Origin: Brasenia schreberi
Taxonomy: Eukaryota; Streptophyta; Magnoliopsida; Nymphaeales; Cabombaceae
Length of the DNA stretch: 64,000 bases
Reading direction: 5' to 3'
Assembly: GCA_036023115.1 (NCBI GenBank)
Contig: JAYKKT010000064.1
Span: forward strand, 7,448,501 to 7,512,500
This document shows positions 23,556 through 37,100 of this stretch, piece after piece (position 1 is the stretch's first letter; each line of letters starts with the position of its first letter). The notes below the pieces were generated by a model. The model worked only from the letters and a program-made list of their open reading frames with translations, ran no database searches and was not told where the DNA came from. The translations under genes and the position numbers were made by a program.

Positions 23556-26500
23556 CAACAACAACAACTAAGCCTTTTCCCATACTAGACGGGGTCGGCT
23601 ACATGGATTCTTTGTTTCAACATATCCCTATCGTGTGCCATGTTAGCAGTTAACTCCCAATAAGCTAGATCATTTTTTATTGTTTCTTTCCAACACTTTT
23701 GTGGTTGTCCTCTAGCTCTTTTAATACTTTCCAAATTTAGTTTTTCCAACCTTCTTACGGGTTCTTCTTTTGATCTTCTTTCTATATGTCCAAACCATCT
23801 TAAACGATATTCTCTCATTTTATCCTCTATTGGTGTCACTCCTAATTTGTTTCTAATAACCTCATTATGTATACGATCTTTTCTTGTATGACCACTCATC
23901 CATCTCAACATCTTCATTTCTGTCACGGACATCTTTTGTACATGTTGATGATTAACTGCCCAACACTCAGAACCAAAAAACATGGCACGCCTAATTGCTG
24001 CTCTATAATATTTACCTTTTAACTTTAATAGTATCTTCTTATCACAAAGAATACCTGATGCTCCTCTCCATTTTAACCAACCAGCATTAATTCTATGTGT
24101 AACATCTCCATCAATTCTTCCATCACTCTGAAAAATTGACAGTAGGTATTTAAAACTTTCCTTTTGGGGGATGCAATGTGTACCAATTTTAATTTCTATG
24201 TCCTCTGAGGTAACCAAATGATCAAACTTACATTCCATATATTTTGTCTTTGTTCTACTAAGTCGGAGGCCTTTACTTTCTAATGTTTCTCTCTATAGTT
24301 CCAATTTTCTATTAACTTTTTTCTTAGACTCCTCAACTAATACAATGTCATATGCAAATAACATATACCAAGGTACTTCATCTTGAATATGTTTTACTCA
24401 TCCATCACCATTATAAATAAGTATGGACTTAAAGTTGATCCTTGATGTAACCCAATATTAACTTCAAAGAAGTTTGTCATTCCTTCATGAGTCCTCACAC
24501 ATATTTTTGCACCATCATACATGTCTCTTATAAGGTTAATGTGTGTCAATGGTATACCTCTTTTTTTCAAAGTTCTCCAAAGAACCACTCTCGGTACCCT
24601 ATCATAAGTTTTTTCTAGATCAATAAATATCATGTGAAGGTCTTTCTTTTTTGCTCTAAAATGTTCCATAAGACGTCTCAAAAGGTGAATCTCTTCAATA
24701 GTAGATCTGTTTGGCATGAATCCAAATTGGTTCTCTGTTGTACTTGATAATTGTCTTAACCTACGTTTGATAATTCTTTCTCATAATTTCGTAGTATGTA
24801 TCATTAACTTGATACCTCGATAATTCGCATAATTTTGAATGTCTCTCTTGTTTTTATATATGGGTATAAGTGTACTTGCTCTCCATTCCTCGGGTATCTT
24901 TTGGTTTTTCCATATTTCATTAAATAGTCTTGTGAGCCAAGTGATTACTAACTCTCCTAAGCTAATACTAACATCTTTATTTTTATTAAAAAGCTTATAA
25001 AAATAGTTTTTTCATCTATTTTTTATATCATCATTTGCCATTAAAAATTTTTCATCTTCGTCTTTGATGCATCTAACATAATTAAGATCTTTAGTTTTCT
25101 TATCTCTAGCCCTAGCTATCCTAAAAATATCTCTTTCACCCTCTTTTGAGTTGAGTTTTTTATATAAATCCTCCCAAATTTTAGCTTTTGCTTCACTCAC
25201 GGCTATTTTTGCTTCCTTCTTTGCTTTCTTATAAGCCTCTAAAGTTTCACTAGTTTTCTTAGCATAATTAATTTGTAGCATGCCCTCTTTGCCTTGATTT
25301 TATTTTGCACTACTTCACTCCACCACCAAGCTTCTTTTTGTGCTGCTACACCTCCTTTAGATACACCTAACACATCTTTCGTCATTTTCCTAATATGTAT
25401 AGCCATATTCTTCCACATATCACAGGGTGTACCAACATAATTCCAAACATCTCATTGAAGGACTTTCTGTTTAAATATATCTTCTTTATCGCTTTTGAGG
25501 TTCCATAATTTAGTCCAAATAACTCGATGCACTCTTTTCTTCTTTATCCATTTTTTTATTTATAAATCCATAACTAAAAGTCGATGTTGGGTGATTAAGC
25601 TTTTTCTTGGAATTACCTTGCAATCTTTAGAACACGCTCTATATTTTTTTCTACAAATAAAGTAATCAATTTGTGTTTATTATAAGCCACTCTTATATGT
25701 AATTAAATGTTCATCTCGTTTTTTTAAGATTGTATTGACTATAAAGAGATCAAATGCCATAGCAAAATTTAAAATCTCCCTACCTTCCTCATTTATATCC
25801 TCAAAAGCAAAGTTTCCATGAATCCTTTGATATCCTAATATCTCTTTACCGACATGTCCATTTAAGTCTCCTCCTAAACAAATCATCTCCCTTTGTGGAA
25901 TCTTTTGAATCACCTTGTCTAACTCTTCCCAAAAGATTGTCTTTATACTATCTTCTAGTCCTACTTGGGGTGCGTAAGCACAAACTATATTCAAAACCTC
26001 TGCTCCTAACACTAATTTCAACGTCATGATTCAGTCACCATATCATTGTATGTCTACTACACTATCCTTTAAATCTTTATTTATGATAATACCAACTTTG
26101 TTTCGAGCCTTTACTTTACCTGAGTACCATAATTTAAAACATGTATCCTCTATCTCCTTTGCATTTTCTCCAACCCATTTTGTCTCTTGTAAACATAGAA
26201 TATGAATCTTTCTTCGAATCATAGTATCTACCACCTCCAATATGAATCTTATTATCTAGGACTAGCTTCCTTACACCCCGCATCCGTCCATAATCAAAAT
26301 GCGGAGACCCTTTCTGAAAATTATTCACTACAAATCGGGTGGTAATGTAGCGGGACTAACTTCTTTACCCACACCCGACCATGATGTGGAAACCCTCTCT
26401 GCAATTGATTCAATACATTCAGGCGAAAATGTAGTGGCCCTTGCTTACTTATTACTGTATTCGGGCTCTGCAGCACGTCGCTAGGTAGGGACGCCCCAAA

Positions 26501-26640
26501 GCAATCCTCATAATTTTTGTAATCCATGTTATAAAAATCTGATGAAGTTTTATGCTGGCTGTCGAAAGCCTAACACAACCCTCCTCCTTTATTCGGGCTT
26601 GGGACCGACAATGCAAGAGTGATCCCTTACATGAGCGGAG
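23555..26640 (-). mobile_element. RTE-clade LINE, near full length, broken (LINE 3)
   Basis: Minus-strand copy of the same family as 16116-19289, carrying about 70 additional bases of 5' leader (to 26640, including a GGAGGAGGGTTGTGTTAGG stretch). Endonuclease ('ILCLQETKWVG', 'CAYAPQVG', 'CLGGDLNGHVG') lies at 26240-25680, the linker at 25540-25010 and RT at 24720-24390. About 130 bases encoding the '[11 protein letters not shown]' start of RT are deleted near 24950. Four bases are missing near 24396 compared with LINE 1, and several stops are present. Both ends abut (TA)n tracts. Confidence 0.93.

Positions 26641-26642
<2 letters not shown>

Positions 26643-26711
<69 letters not shown>
26643..26711. 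repeat. (TA)n microsatellite at the 5' end of LINE 3
   Basis: About 34 TA units directly after the LINE. With the TA tract at 23508-23554 it brackets the element. Confidence 0.96.
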
Positions 26712-26712
<1 letters not shown>

Positions 26713-27834
26713 CACTATAGAAATATGACTTATACCGACAATCTTGTCTAAATTTGGTGACGGTTGCATATCATGCATAATTACTTTCAACTACTTGCCT
26801 AGATGGGAGATTGTCGATTTACACTCTGATTGTGCCTAGGAGATGTACACGGACCAAATGCTCTTTAGGGCTTGGTGCCTTCTGGAGCCTCTACGAGAAT
26901 GCATATTTCATTGTGGTGATGTTTCTAAGGTGTTTCTGATATTCATGAGAATACTTTTGAGTATTAGTATATTGAGAATTCTCCAGGTCACCTAGGTAAC
27001 GGAAATTTCCAACTATATAAGGAGACCATTGTTTGGTTTCTTGAGTGGTAATTGTTGAGTAGGTTGTTTTCTTTTTTGGTGTAAACATTAACGTTTGTAT
27101 ACCCAATCAAAGCACTTTTGTGAATAATTTTTTTTAGATTAGTACTTTGTGGTATACATCAGAAATCTATTTCAGTATAACTTAAAAGATTGATATTTCA
27201 AAAATTTATGAGTTTAGTACCTTGCCGCTCATGTTGGTGTCCTCATAGCGCTTGACTTAGTTGACAAAGAATTTTGATGCAACACTGATATGACACATAA
27301 ATGCATGCCTTATGTGGGATGTGATATTAAATTTTCAGTTTAATACCTTGTGATATCATAAAAATCTACTTAAATACTTTATGATACTTTGAAAATCCAT
27401 TTTGCCATCAAATTATTAAAATTGTATCCAAACTCTTTCTCTCTCTCTCTCATGGTTACTCTCAATCACTCTTGGTGACGACATCTCTTACTTTCCTAGT
27501 TGTGGCCATGGTCCATTACTGATGATGACATCTCTTACCCTCACACTAGTAGATACCATGCTCTCTCTCTGGGGTAAAATATCATCAGCGAGATCTTTTT
27601 TGTTTTAGAAATTTTTCGATGCATCCCTCTCAATATCTACCTCATAGTTTGCCTCTTAATTGATAACATGACGAGTTAGTGTTACTATCATTGTCATTTG
27701 AAGAATTTCTCCTTATATTATAACTTCATTCGCTGATTTCATTCATAATGTATGTACTCTGGAGGCCTCATTTTGGCCCCACACTTCAAAATTTATATAT
27801 ATATATATATATAATTTTTTTTTTCTAGATGCTA
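26712..27834. other. Intergenic, no gene seen
   Basis: Contains a short CT run (27438-27450) and a (TA)n run (27797-27812). No motif-bearing frame. Confidence 0.55.
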
Positions 27835-28450
27835 TATACTAAGTACTTAATAGCGTACTATAGTATTTTAGTGGATCTAAGAATGCTATAGTGTACAAGG
27901 TTTAGCGGATGACCCGCTTGGGTGCTATTAGTGGCGTGAACATGGCTATAGTAGTCTGCTATATCTTTGTTAACGTACATTGGGTCGGATCAATCCAATA
28001 TCTATTAGATCGACCCGATCCAAACTAAACCTAAACCTAAATATAACATGCTCTCGTAAGTGCCCCTCTCTCTCGCCTCTACTCCGACTCTCTTTGCCAC
28101 CATGCACATGCCGACAACTACCACTTATGTCGTCCTCTGCCTTTCCTCTGATGCTAGTATTTTCACTCTCTCTTTTTCCGTTCTCTCTTTCTTTGTTTGG
28201 TGGGCGACTATGCTCCTTCACACAAACACGACTTCTCTTTCTCTCTGTCCCTTTCTCTTGTCTCTCTGGTGGACGACTATGCTCTTCATCATCGACTTCT
28301 CATATATTGTTGTGCCCTATATCATCTCCATATGAATTGAGTTTTCTGTTTGTCAAAAATTTTATGCAATTTCTTAGTGATTATGACAATACTTTTATGT
28401 TTGTTAGGAATTCTATGTGGTTTCTCTTTTATCTTCATGAGTTTGTTTTT
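27835..28450 (+). repeat. GCTATAGC-rich repeat, copy A
   Basis: The head has GCTATA or its complement many times ('TGCTATAGTGT', 'GGCTATAGTAG', 'CTGCTATATC'), then a 'GGGTCGGATCAATCC' block and a long CT-rich stretch. The same order recurs at 29375 and 30010. Open frames here (83-175 codons, both strands) are low-complexity Leu/Ser runs, and I do not call them genes. Confidence 0.7.
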
Positions 28451-29374
28451 TTTATATTTCTTTTGTTCTCAAAATCTATTACATCATTTAAAGTATGCCT
28501 CATCTAGTGCTCTACTCACCTTCCTCCAATATGTAAGCTTTGACTTGTTCCACTAACATTTTAGTATTTGGTACACTTTTTATTCATGATTTTTGTAAGC
28601 TTTTAGTAAGTCTCCAACCCATGGTTGACTATGCACATAGCAATAGGGACAATGTCAACAAAGCATCAAGTTGTTTGATAATTCATATTGACCTCTTAAT
28701 TTATTTTTCTACTTCTTTATAATGTATTTCTTTTTATTTTTATTATAGTGAGTATGGAATCATCACCTAATGCAACTGCTTATTGTCTAAGTAGTAGTGG
28801 AAGTGACAATAGTAGCAATGACACTAGCACTAGTAGTACAATTAGTGGATGTTAGGTTTTAGACTTGTTATTTATCAAACTTTTAGTTATTATATTTAAT
28901 GCATGTTAAAGTTGTTACTTCAAAAGTATCATCATCTGGTAGATGCTATTTTGATTCTTAAATTTATAATTTTTGGTGAGTGTTATATTTTCTTATAGAT
29001 CTTAAAGATTTTTTCATTTTTAAGAGCACTTATTTTTCTACCATAATATTATTCTATTCTTTTTGCATGTAGATATAATCTAGTCTATTGCTCAAATTAG
29101 ATTGGACCATAGTTACCATACTTGAAGAGATAAGTAAAATATATATTTCACGTTATATGCATATGCCACATGAAATTTATTATTGTCTTCTTAGAATTTG
29201 CTTATTTAGTTTGATTCATATTTATATGTTTCTTGATATTTCTTAGAAATTAGAAAATCTATTATATAGCTTATTTTTTAATCATAAATAAAAGTATACC
29301 ACTAAATCCATTATATCCCCGCTACCGCTATATTAGGGTCAACCGCTAACAGCCCGCTGACCACTATTGATAAC
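28451..29374. other. AT-rich spacer between repeat copies
   Basis: No gene. The end (about 29318-29355) again shows 'CCGCTACCGCTATATTAG' and 'CGCTAACAGCCCGCTG', which may be the far end of copy A. Confidence 0.45.
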
Positions 29375-29960
29375 ATAAGATCTTAAGTAGTTAATAGCAT
29401 GCTATAACATTTTAGTAGAACAAAAAATGCTATTATGCGTAGGGTTTAGCGGATGACCTACTTGGGCACTATTAGTGGCGTGAACACCGCTTTAGCGAGC
29501 CGCTACTTGGTTAGCATATGCTAGGTCGGGTCGATCCAATTGGATTGACCCAACCCAAATTAAATCTAAACCTAGCTCCCGTGCATGCCCCTCTCTCTCG
29601 CCTTTCATTTCTTGCTTATGCTCCTGCTCTCTCTGCTATAACGGGCACACCGACGATCACTACCACTACAACCCTCTTCCTTCCCTCCGACGCTGGTATT
29701 CTCACTCTTCTTTTTTTTATTCTCTCTTTTCTCTCTTCCTTTCTCTCTCGCTTTCCTCGTCTGGTGGGATATGAGCTTTCTTTGTGGTTCCAACACTTCT
29801 CTCTTCCTTTCTCTCTTATCTCTGTTGGAAGACTATACTTCAGACCATCCACTTCATATAGATGGTTGTGCTCGATATCATCTCTGAATGAATTTAGTTT
29901 TCTTGTTTGTCAGAAATTGTATGTGTTTTCTTAGTTTGAGGATGATTTGTGATCTTTATT
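29375..29960 (+). repeat. GCTATAGC-rich repeat, copy B
   Basis: Colinear with copy A: 'TTTAGCGGATGACC', 'CTATTAGTGGCGTGAAC', then a 'GGGTCG(G)(A/G)TC' block, a 'CCTAAACCTA'-type motif, 'GCATGCCCCTCTCTCTCGCC' and a CT-rich stretch ending in an 'AATTTAGTTTTCTTGTTTGTCA' phrase close to that at 28338 in copy A. Confidence 0.75.
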
Positions 29961-30009
29961 TCTTCCTCTCTAATACTTCTGACAATCTAACATAGATATG
30001 TGCATAGTA

Positions 30010-30400
30010 ATAGGATAGGTTATCAATAGCGCGCTATAGCATTTTAGTGGTACATAAAAGCTATAGTGGGTGACCCTTAGTGGGAAACCTGCTAGGGCCG
30101 CTATAGCGTCACTATTAGCACTATAGCAGTCCGCTATAACACTGGTAGGGGACATTCGTATTTGGGTCGGGTCAATTGGATCGACCTGACCCAACCTATA
30201 GGTTAAAACCCCTAAAGTCGTCTGCTTCTCCTCTTGTGCCTCTCTCTCACCTCTTGGCTGCCACCAACTGCCTTTATGTGACTACGTCCATCAGTTGCTT
30301 CTGTGTGACTGCATTCACAAGCCACCTCTACGTGATTGCATCCACCAACACCTTTGCTTGACTGTGTCTATCAGCTGCCTCCGCTTGTTGACTTACCTGT
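30010..30400 (+). repeat. GCTATAGC-rich repeat, copy C
   Basis: Shortest copy: 'GCGCGCTATAGC', 'GCCGCTATAGCGTCAC', 'CACTATAGCAGTCCGCTATA', then 'GGGTCGGGTCAATTGGATCG' and a CT-rich, gene-less tail. Confidence 0.7.
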
Positions 30401-33400
30401 ACTTTCAATTTAATATATGCAAAATAGTTTCAATCAAATTAGCAATCTTTTAATTTGATGAAGACAAGTTCATGTAGGTGCCAAGATCAACCATAGTTTA
30501 GTTGAAGGGGTGAATCCACCATATTTCATACTTCATCATTTTGCTTTTCTATGACATCATCCAAGAAAAATAGGGAAAAATAGTCACTACAATCAAAATT
30601 AGGCCCTTTACAAATGTTTTCAAGGATCAAATCATAAACCACCTAAACTTTTTAAGTTCTTCATTCTCCCTCAATTTATATATGGGTTTAGGAATTTTGA
30701 TGGATGCTATGTAATGAATTTTGATGGATGCTATGCTTATGATATACTTGTTTGCAAATTATTGGTTGATAAACTTTAATCTTATTGTTGATGTTTTAAT
30801 CATGCAATTTCCTACTGCTCTCATGCTTCTTAGGTTTTTCTCTACATCTAGTAGTCTATTTATTGCTTCTAAATCTAGAACACTCTTCTCTTTCGTCACT
30901 TTTGCGGCTAGGGTTGACACTAGTTCAGAGTACATTTGGTTGTGAGCTTATATGGTAGGCGAGCATTTTGGATTTTACAGTTGCGACACTCAACTAGATG
31001 AAGTTTCATTTAGTTTGTATCACAGTTGCCCACTCAATGGCTCTAATGAAACTTGTTAAAAGTTCACCTATAACAAATGTTTTGGTTTAAACCTAGTGAG
31101 TATTATATTTTCTTTTGGATCGTGAAGATCTTTTCATGTTTCGACTTTCCAACTCAAAGAGATGACATGGAACACGGTAAAACAAGACTCAACACTGGGA
31201 ACCATTCGGTTCAGCTTCAATTCCATCTTTCATAGACCGGGAACAGGTGGTTTCAAATCATGGGTTTTGATATTTTTAAAATTCTTTTCTTTAAATTTTA
31301 ATTTTTAAAATGTTTGAGTTGGAAAGTCCTATTAAGTTAGCAGGTTGTGATGGTTTGGATTAGATCGGGATCAAAATTTAACCCGAACCGACCCATTTAT
31401 GGGTCACCCTGGTAAGGCACGGTAGTTTACTAGGTTATAGTGGGGGCGGTTACAGCCATCCACTGCCACCATCTCCTTCTTTGTTTTTAAGCAACGTTAG
31501 TAGCGATTCCCGTCCCTATTTTGAAGGACGTGAGCAGTGTGACTGGGAGCACCCTTTGGGGGACGGAGTCGGCTATGATCGGGGGCAAAAATCATAGAGA
31601 ATAAGGTCAGTTCCCAGCCCTTTTTCAGTTCGTGTTCTTTACCATTTTCAGGCAAAACAACCATTGTTGTACTTTGAGTTTAGCTTGGGCTGGGAGCAAT
31701 TAGAAGGCTTTAGAGGTGTGAGGTGGGAACGACTGTCGTCGGTCTCGATTTGACCGGGAAACTGCTTCTAGTCGCCTGCGCGTGTGGACCCGCATAGTGT
31801 CCGTTTGGGTTTTCAGGAGAAATCAATGCATGTCGGTGCCGGAAATGCACTGGGTCAGAGGGGTTTTGCTGGCCTCACTTGTGCTCGTAAAGACGCTGGC
31901 AAGCAGTCGTTGTCGCCGTATTTCTTCTCCACCACATTATTTCTGTTTTCGTTTTGTTTTCTGCGGAAATTCCACCACCAACGGCCAGTCTTACGCTTGG
32001 TAGGAAGGGGAAGGCCGGGTAGACGGTGGGGACCGTCACCGGTCCTCGTCGATGCTGGTAAACGGTGAGAACGCCGTTCTGTTCGTGGGTTCCGTTGAAC
32101 ATGTCCCGTTCAATCGGGTCGGGTCCCCCAGTGTGATGTGTCATGTTCGTGTCCTAGCACCGTACCATGCACGTATATGTTTCGTGTTGCTGAGTCCTAC
32201 GTCTAGCTCTTTGTGAGACATGGTTCAGGTTAGGTCCAAGAACATGTTTCGGGTGGGGTTGAAAACTGAACATAGAACCTATTCAATCATATTCAAGTTC
32301 AGTATGAGTTTTACGTTGGTGCAGTGACATTGAAGAACGTGATTTGATACTATGGATCTCTTAGATATGGATTTAAATATGTGGATGTTATGATGTGAAA
32401 CTGGTCATTTGGACCATAGTAACGTATGAATACCTAGGGTGGATTAGTGTTCTCGGGCACTCTCTTGTGGAAGTAGGCATGGTTTAACTATGTTAATGGA
32501 GGTGACCTCCCTTAGCGAGTTTTGTGCAGATACAATATGCTACAAACATTGAAAATGATAATATGCGTTCTTGTATGTGTTTGTATGGTTTGAAAGCGTG
32601 AACTTGAAATATAAATATTTATTATAAAATGTGTGTGAAACATAGTCATGCTTTTAATATGACTTCTATTAACTTTTCTACAAACCAATAGTTCGGTGCT
32701 CACCTTATTATTTTAAACTTGCCTACTATTTTACAGCTTACACCTTAACCAGAGGCTGCACATCGAGGCCACATAGTGTCGAGTAGGTGTTATCTGGAGA
32801 TTGTATGTTGAGATGGTACGGATTAGTCGAGATCTATCCTTTGACCTTGTTATTGGTAGATGTAGATCCGGGGACTTTGTTGTATTTTTGTTGAAGAATG
32901 TTGGATATGAATTCATACTTTATTTTAATTGTTGGCTATGCTTGGCTATTGATAGCATCTAAAATTCATATCAATGCCAGATTCATCCATGTGGCATGGT
33001 CAGGTTCGTGTCATGGTCGTGTCTTGTGTAGGTGTTGATAGAGGTTTTGAGGCTTACTTGGTCACTCATTTACCTAATCGTGGTTGTTGTGGCTGGTGGT
33101 GGCATGGGTAGTATATGGGTGGTTCTATGTTGTCGTTTGATGGGCGTTTGATGTCTAGTATTGGCTTGTGCTCTTGTGGGTAGTGGTATCTTGTCGTCAG
33201 GTTGGTGTTTGATGGTTGACAAATGCTCACATACATAGCTCTGAGAGACTTTTGTCAGATTGGAATCGGAATTGTGTTGGCATTTGCATACGAATTTGAA
33301 TAAAGTAGTTTTGAAATGCATATTAGCAATTATAAATTTATATGTGATGGACATTTTAAATGGATGCTTTTAAAATGAAAATTCATGAGTTTGCTTTGTT

Positions 33401-34140
33401 AAAACTTTGAATGTTGGAGGTGTCATGAGAAGCTTATGAAGGCTTTGAGATGTGAGTTAATCTTGAAGACCGGTAAGAGTAGGCTTTGTATTTGTGGTGA
33501 AATCTTAAATTTGAATGATTGGATTTCCTGTTTTTGGATATAAGGAAGATGCGGTTTCCTAATTTTCGGTGCTAGATGATTGATACTCTAGTGGATAGAT
33601 CATGGACGAGCCTATATGCATGTGACCTACATATGGTGTGGGTGTTGTGATCAGAACCTTTTTCTGTTTTGTCCTTTCTTTGCTTCTTCATTTCCCCTCT
33701 CAGCATGGTATTAATTTGGGTAGTTCCGATTAGATGGATCTTGGAAATCTTTTGATGAGTCAAGCTGGGATATTTTCATAATGATTGGAACTTTGATCTA
33801 TAGAATCATATTGACTAATTATAAGATTGGAACTCTAAGTTTGACTGTTGTGGGAGTAGGTTATGTTTTTGAAACTTTTTGGAGGTTTAAACTGACTGAG
33901 ACTATGGATTGGGTTAGTTGGTGGACCCCGGAAGTGAAAACTATTTATTCTATGAATAGGATTGTGGCTTACGGTTTGTTTTAGGTTTCATTGTAGTTGA
34001 TCTCTGGAGTTGACTTCTACATCAAGAGATTTCGCAGCATGTTGAGCACTGTGTGGGGCTCAATTTCAGTTACTACTCCCTCTCTCTGAGTGCAATGTGC
34101 ATTGATTCATTGGTTAGGTGGAGCTACTTTCTCTTTCAAG
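30401..34140. other. Long intergenic stretch, element debris only
   Basis: Around 31190-31400 lie 'GGGAACCATTCGGTTC' and 'GGGAACAGGTGGTTTC' phrases resembling those at 45100-45350, so the two are probably copies of one dispersed repeat. The stretch 31700-32100 is more GC-rich, with overlapping 73-, 89- and 94-codon frames but no motif. I see no gene. Confidence 0.5.
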
Positions 34141-37100
34141 ATGGTGAGAGCCCCTCAAGTCGTGCGTGATAACTCTGGCTCCACTGCCCGGAAAAGTCAC
34201 TACTCATCAGCAGCAATAGAAAAACGGAAGTTCTTGGTGAGTTATTGGCATCTTTGATCTTTATTTTCAAACCCTTTTCGTCTAGTGATTTTACTTTCAC
34301 CATCAGAAAGGTTGTGCTTGGGCTTGCTCGCAAATGTTTGTTCTTTGTCCGCTGAACGGTTGGTACAATCTGATATGGTTAAGGGATCAGACAGAGAAAT
34401 GTTTTTCTCAGTAGATTGGCGTTCATTGTTTGGGAGTATGCATTCAATGATAAACATGATGGTCTCACTTGGCCTCTTTTGTGTTTTTCTGGGTCTCGTA
34501 AACTTCCATATTTAAAAGGTTCTCTTTTCTCATAATCTGGCATGAAAATTGGCCTTTTTTCATCCTTCCATAGTCAGCTAGCATTGGCGATATGTATGCA
34601 AGTCCAGCATCAAGAGGGCCATCAGATAACATGGATGGCAAGGAAGAAGAGAAAGAGTCATTCAGGAAATTATTCAAGGCTGTTGAATGCTTAGGTAAGA
34701 AGATGTCTGTAAATTTTATTGTTCCAGCAATCATATATCAGTGTTGCTTGCAACAATTTCATCTGTTGTATCGACTTGCACATTCCCAATGTGTACGCTT
34801 AGTTTGCCATGATGTTAGAAACGATTGTATGGCTTAACCATATTCCGTGGCACGTTTAATGTGAGGCTTGTGTTTTGTTTCTGTCGCTGTTTTGCTATTA
34901 TGTAGCAACTTTTATAACTCAACTGTTATATTTCAACTGATCAGAGCCCTTACTATGAAGCCTTTGTAATTCATGTTCTTTTGTTACTTATTCAAAGTTA
35001 CCTTTTTGCCTGTTATGGCAATAATATGTTTTTGATCTTAGTTATTACTGTATTTTTTCTTGAAATTCCTTCTGGTTCACAAACATGCAAAATGTGGTGG
35101 CATCAACATACACTGATCCATGTACATGTCATACACTCTTGTGATAAAAGGTTCACTTTACTTCTACATATATTTCTGTAAGCTTGGAATTCTTTGTGTT
35201 TGTATGATAAATTTGCTCTTGCTTCAGCCATGTCATTATTCTTTGGTCTTACGCTCAACTATTTGTTTGAAGGCTCTTATTTGTTTAGTAATTCTTTATT
35301 ATCAAGTTGTTTGTTGCCCAAGCATTTTTATTTCTTGATCCTCCTTTAATTAATTTAGAAAATCAGCTAGTGCAGATGCCTTTTACATGTCTCCTCATCA
35401 GTCTCTTTATGACCTGTTGACTTCAACTCCCCTTGATTTTATGCTATTTCGGCTCACAAATTGAACTTCTTGAGATGGCTGGTGTTTCATACCCATTCTC
35501 TTCTTCCTCGTTCCCTTTTTGGCAGCCTTGATTTTATGAGTCTGTCACATCTGCACCCAATCTGTTGTGCCTTTTCCTTATAAATTTCTGTGGCTATAGA
35601 TGCGCTTTTTTATTGGGTCATGTTATCTGCTTAGATTGTTGTTGTACTGCTGAATGGTCCCCTTTGTAAACCTCAAAAGGCTTCAATTTCTTGCGTCCTT
35701 TTAAAAATGCTGTAATGATTACTACTGTGAGCTTTTTTGGTGATTTTGAATGCAGTGGATCTGTCTGCAGCTTTTCAGGATGTGAATAGTAGCCATTTAT
35801 TACGTCAAAGCATGATTGTACGTTGAAAGCATGATACTAATGCTTAATATTCTACTCATGAATATTTTCCAAAAGTTAAGGAGATACAAGTTTCTGAGGT
35901 CCCAACCTTTTCACTTGTTTCTTCTTTGTTCCTGGATACATTTCATAATCGAGACTGACGAGAATGTTCAAAGTCATCACCTTGATGTGTTTCTCTTTTT
36001 GTCTTTAGATTTAATCTATAAGCAGTTTACGAATTGTTTCTGTCAACCTTTGGTAAAAAGTATTAATAAATAAGCCTTCCTAAAAAAATGAATTGTTTCA
36101 GTTATTACTTAGCATTACTTGTATAAAATATCTACTTTAGTTGGCTTTTGCCTCAGATGCTTGTGCATGTCTCTGTGGGTATTTTTTTCTCATGGCTGTT
36201 ACTGCTTCCTAGTATTTGCTGTAGGGGGTACTGTATCGCAGTAGGCGCCTTGCATTTCTGCGTATGTAATGTGGTGCTGTAATCACTGACAGTGTTTCAT
36301 TCTGATCATGGTGTAAGGTTAAAGTCATGTCATTAGGCCATTTTATGAGAATGTGTAATGCAAAGACACTGTCCTGTTGTGATCATAACCCACTGTTTGT
36401 CATTGTTCTATTTGGTTCTGAATGTCCCTTGCTTGCTTGATGTTCAGTACCTTATGTTTTTCTTAGGGACCTCACAGATGAGTTGGAAAGAGAGAAAAGC
36501 AATAGAGAACAAAAGAGTGGTTTCTCTAGGGGGAAAGGTACATGATTTATGCAGCTTTTTTCCCAATGATGACATCATTCTAGAAAGTACTGAAAGTTAA
36601 GTGCTAATGCTTTCTTTTCACACAAGTGACAGACTAAAAAGAGTGACAGAATGCCCATCACTTTGGGGAGGAACATCATAAGGAAACAACAAAAGAAACA
36701 GCAGAAACTATTACAAGAGGTTAATTTTTCTTTTTCCTTTTACATCCAAATGCTCGGATGTTCTGTTAAAATATTCGGTTGAGGTTGACCACCAATGCAT
36801 CGTTAATTAGTGAATGGCTATTGAGATGTAAATTCAATAGAGTAACTGTTTGTAAGGGAACCACAATGGTCAGACAGATCGCCGGACTCGCTGTGGCACA
36901 GTAGATCACGCTTGTTTGTTTTCTCCATTTTCGACGGCTTTCCTTGAGGCATAACTCTTTCAACTCTTCATGGTTCTAGGGTCTTATTGATTGCATTCAA
37001 TCTCAGAAACATAGTACAAGCAGAGACGAGAAAGGCAAACCCGACAAAGAAGTGCTCAAAGTTAGTCAAGGATATTTCAGGAACGGTACGTTGGATGTGA

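Noticed and set aside
28026..28044. Telomere-like CCTAAACCTAAA
   Set aside because: Only about two units, and it lies in a dispersed repeat that occurs again at 29565; not an interstitial telomere.
27980..28507. 175-codon plus-strand open frame and its 83-codon partner on the minus strand
   Set aside because: Leu/Ser/Phe-rich translation of a CT-rich repeat tail; the same tract recurs in the copy at 29518-29934. No motif.
36478..36537. Alternative frame 'DLTDELEREKSNREQ' in the same exon
   Set aside because: Charged and attractive, but its phases fit neither neighbour, whereas the 'MSWKERKAIENK' frame fits both.
36358..36600. Continuous 80-codon frame across exon 4 of the 224-residue protein gene
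   Set aside because: Only 36478-36537 keeps family-like sequence and phase with its neighbours. The rest is intron.
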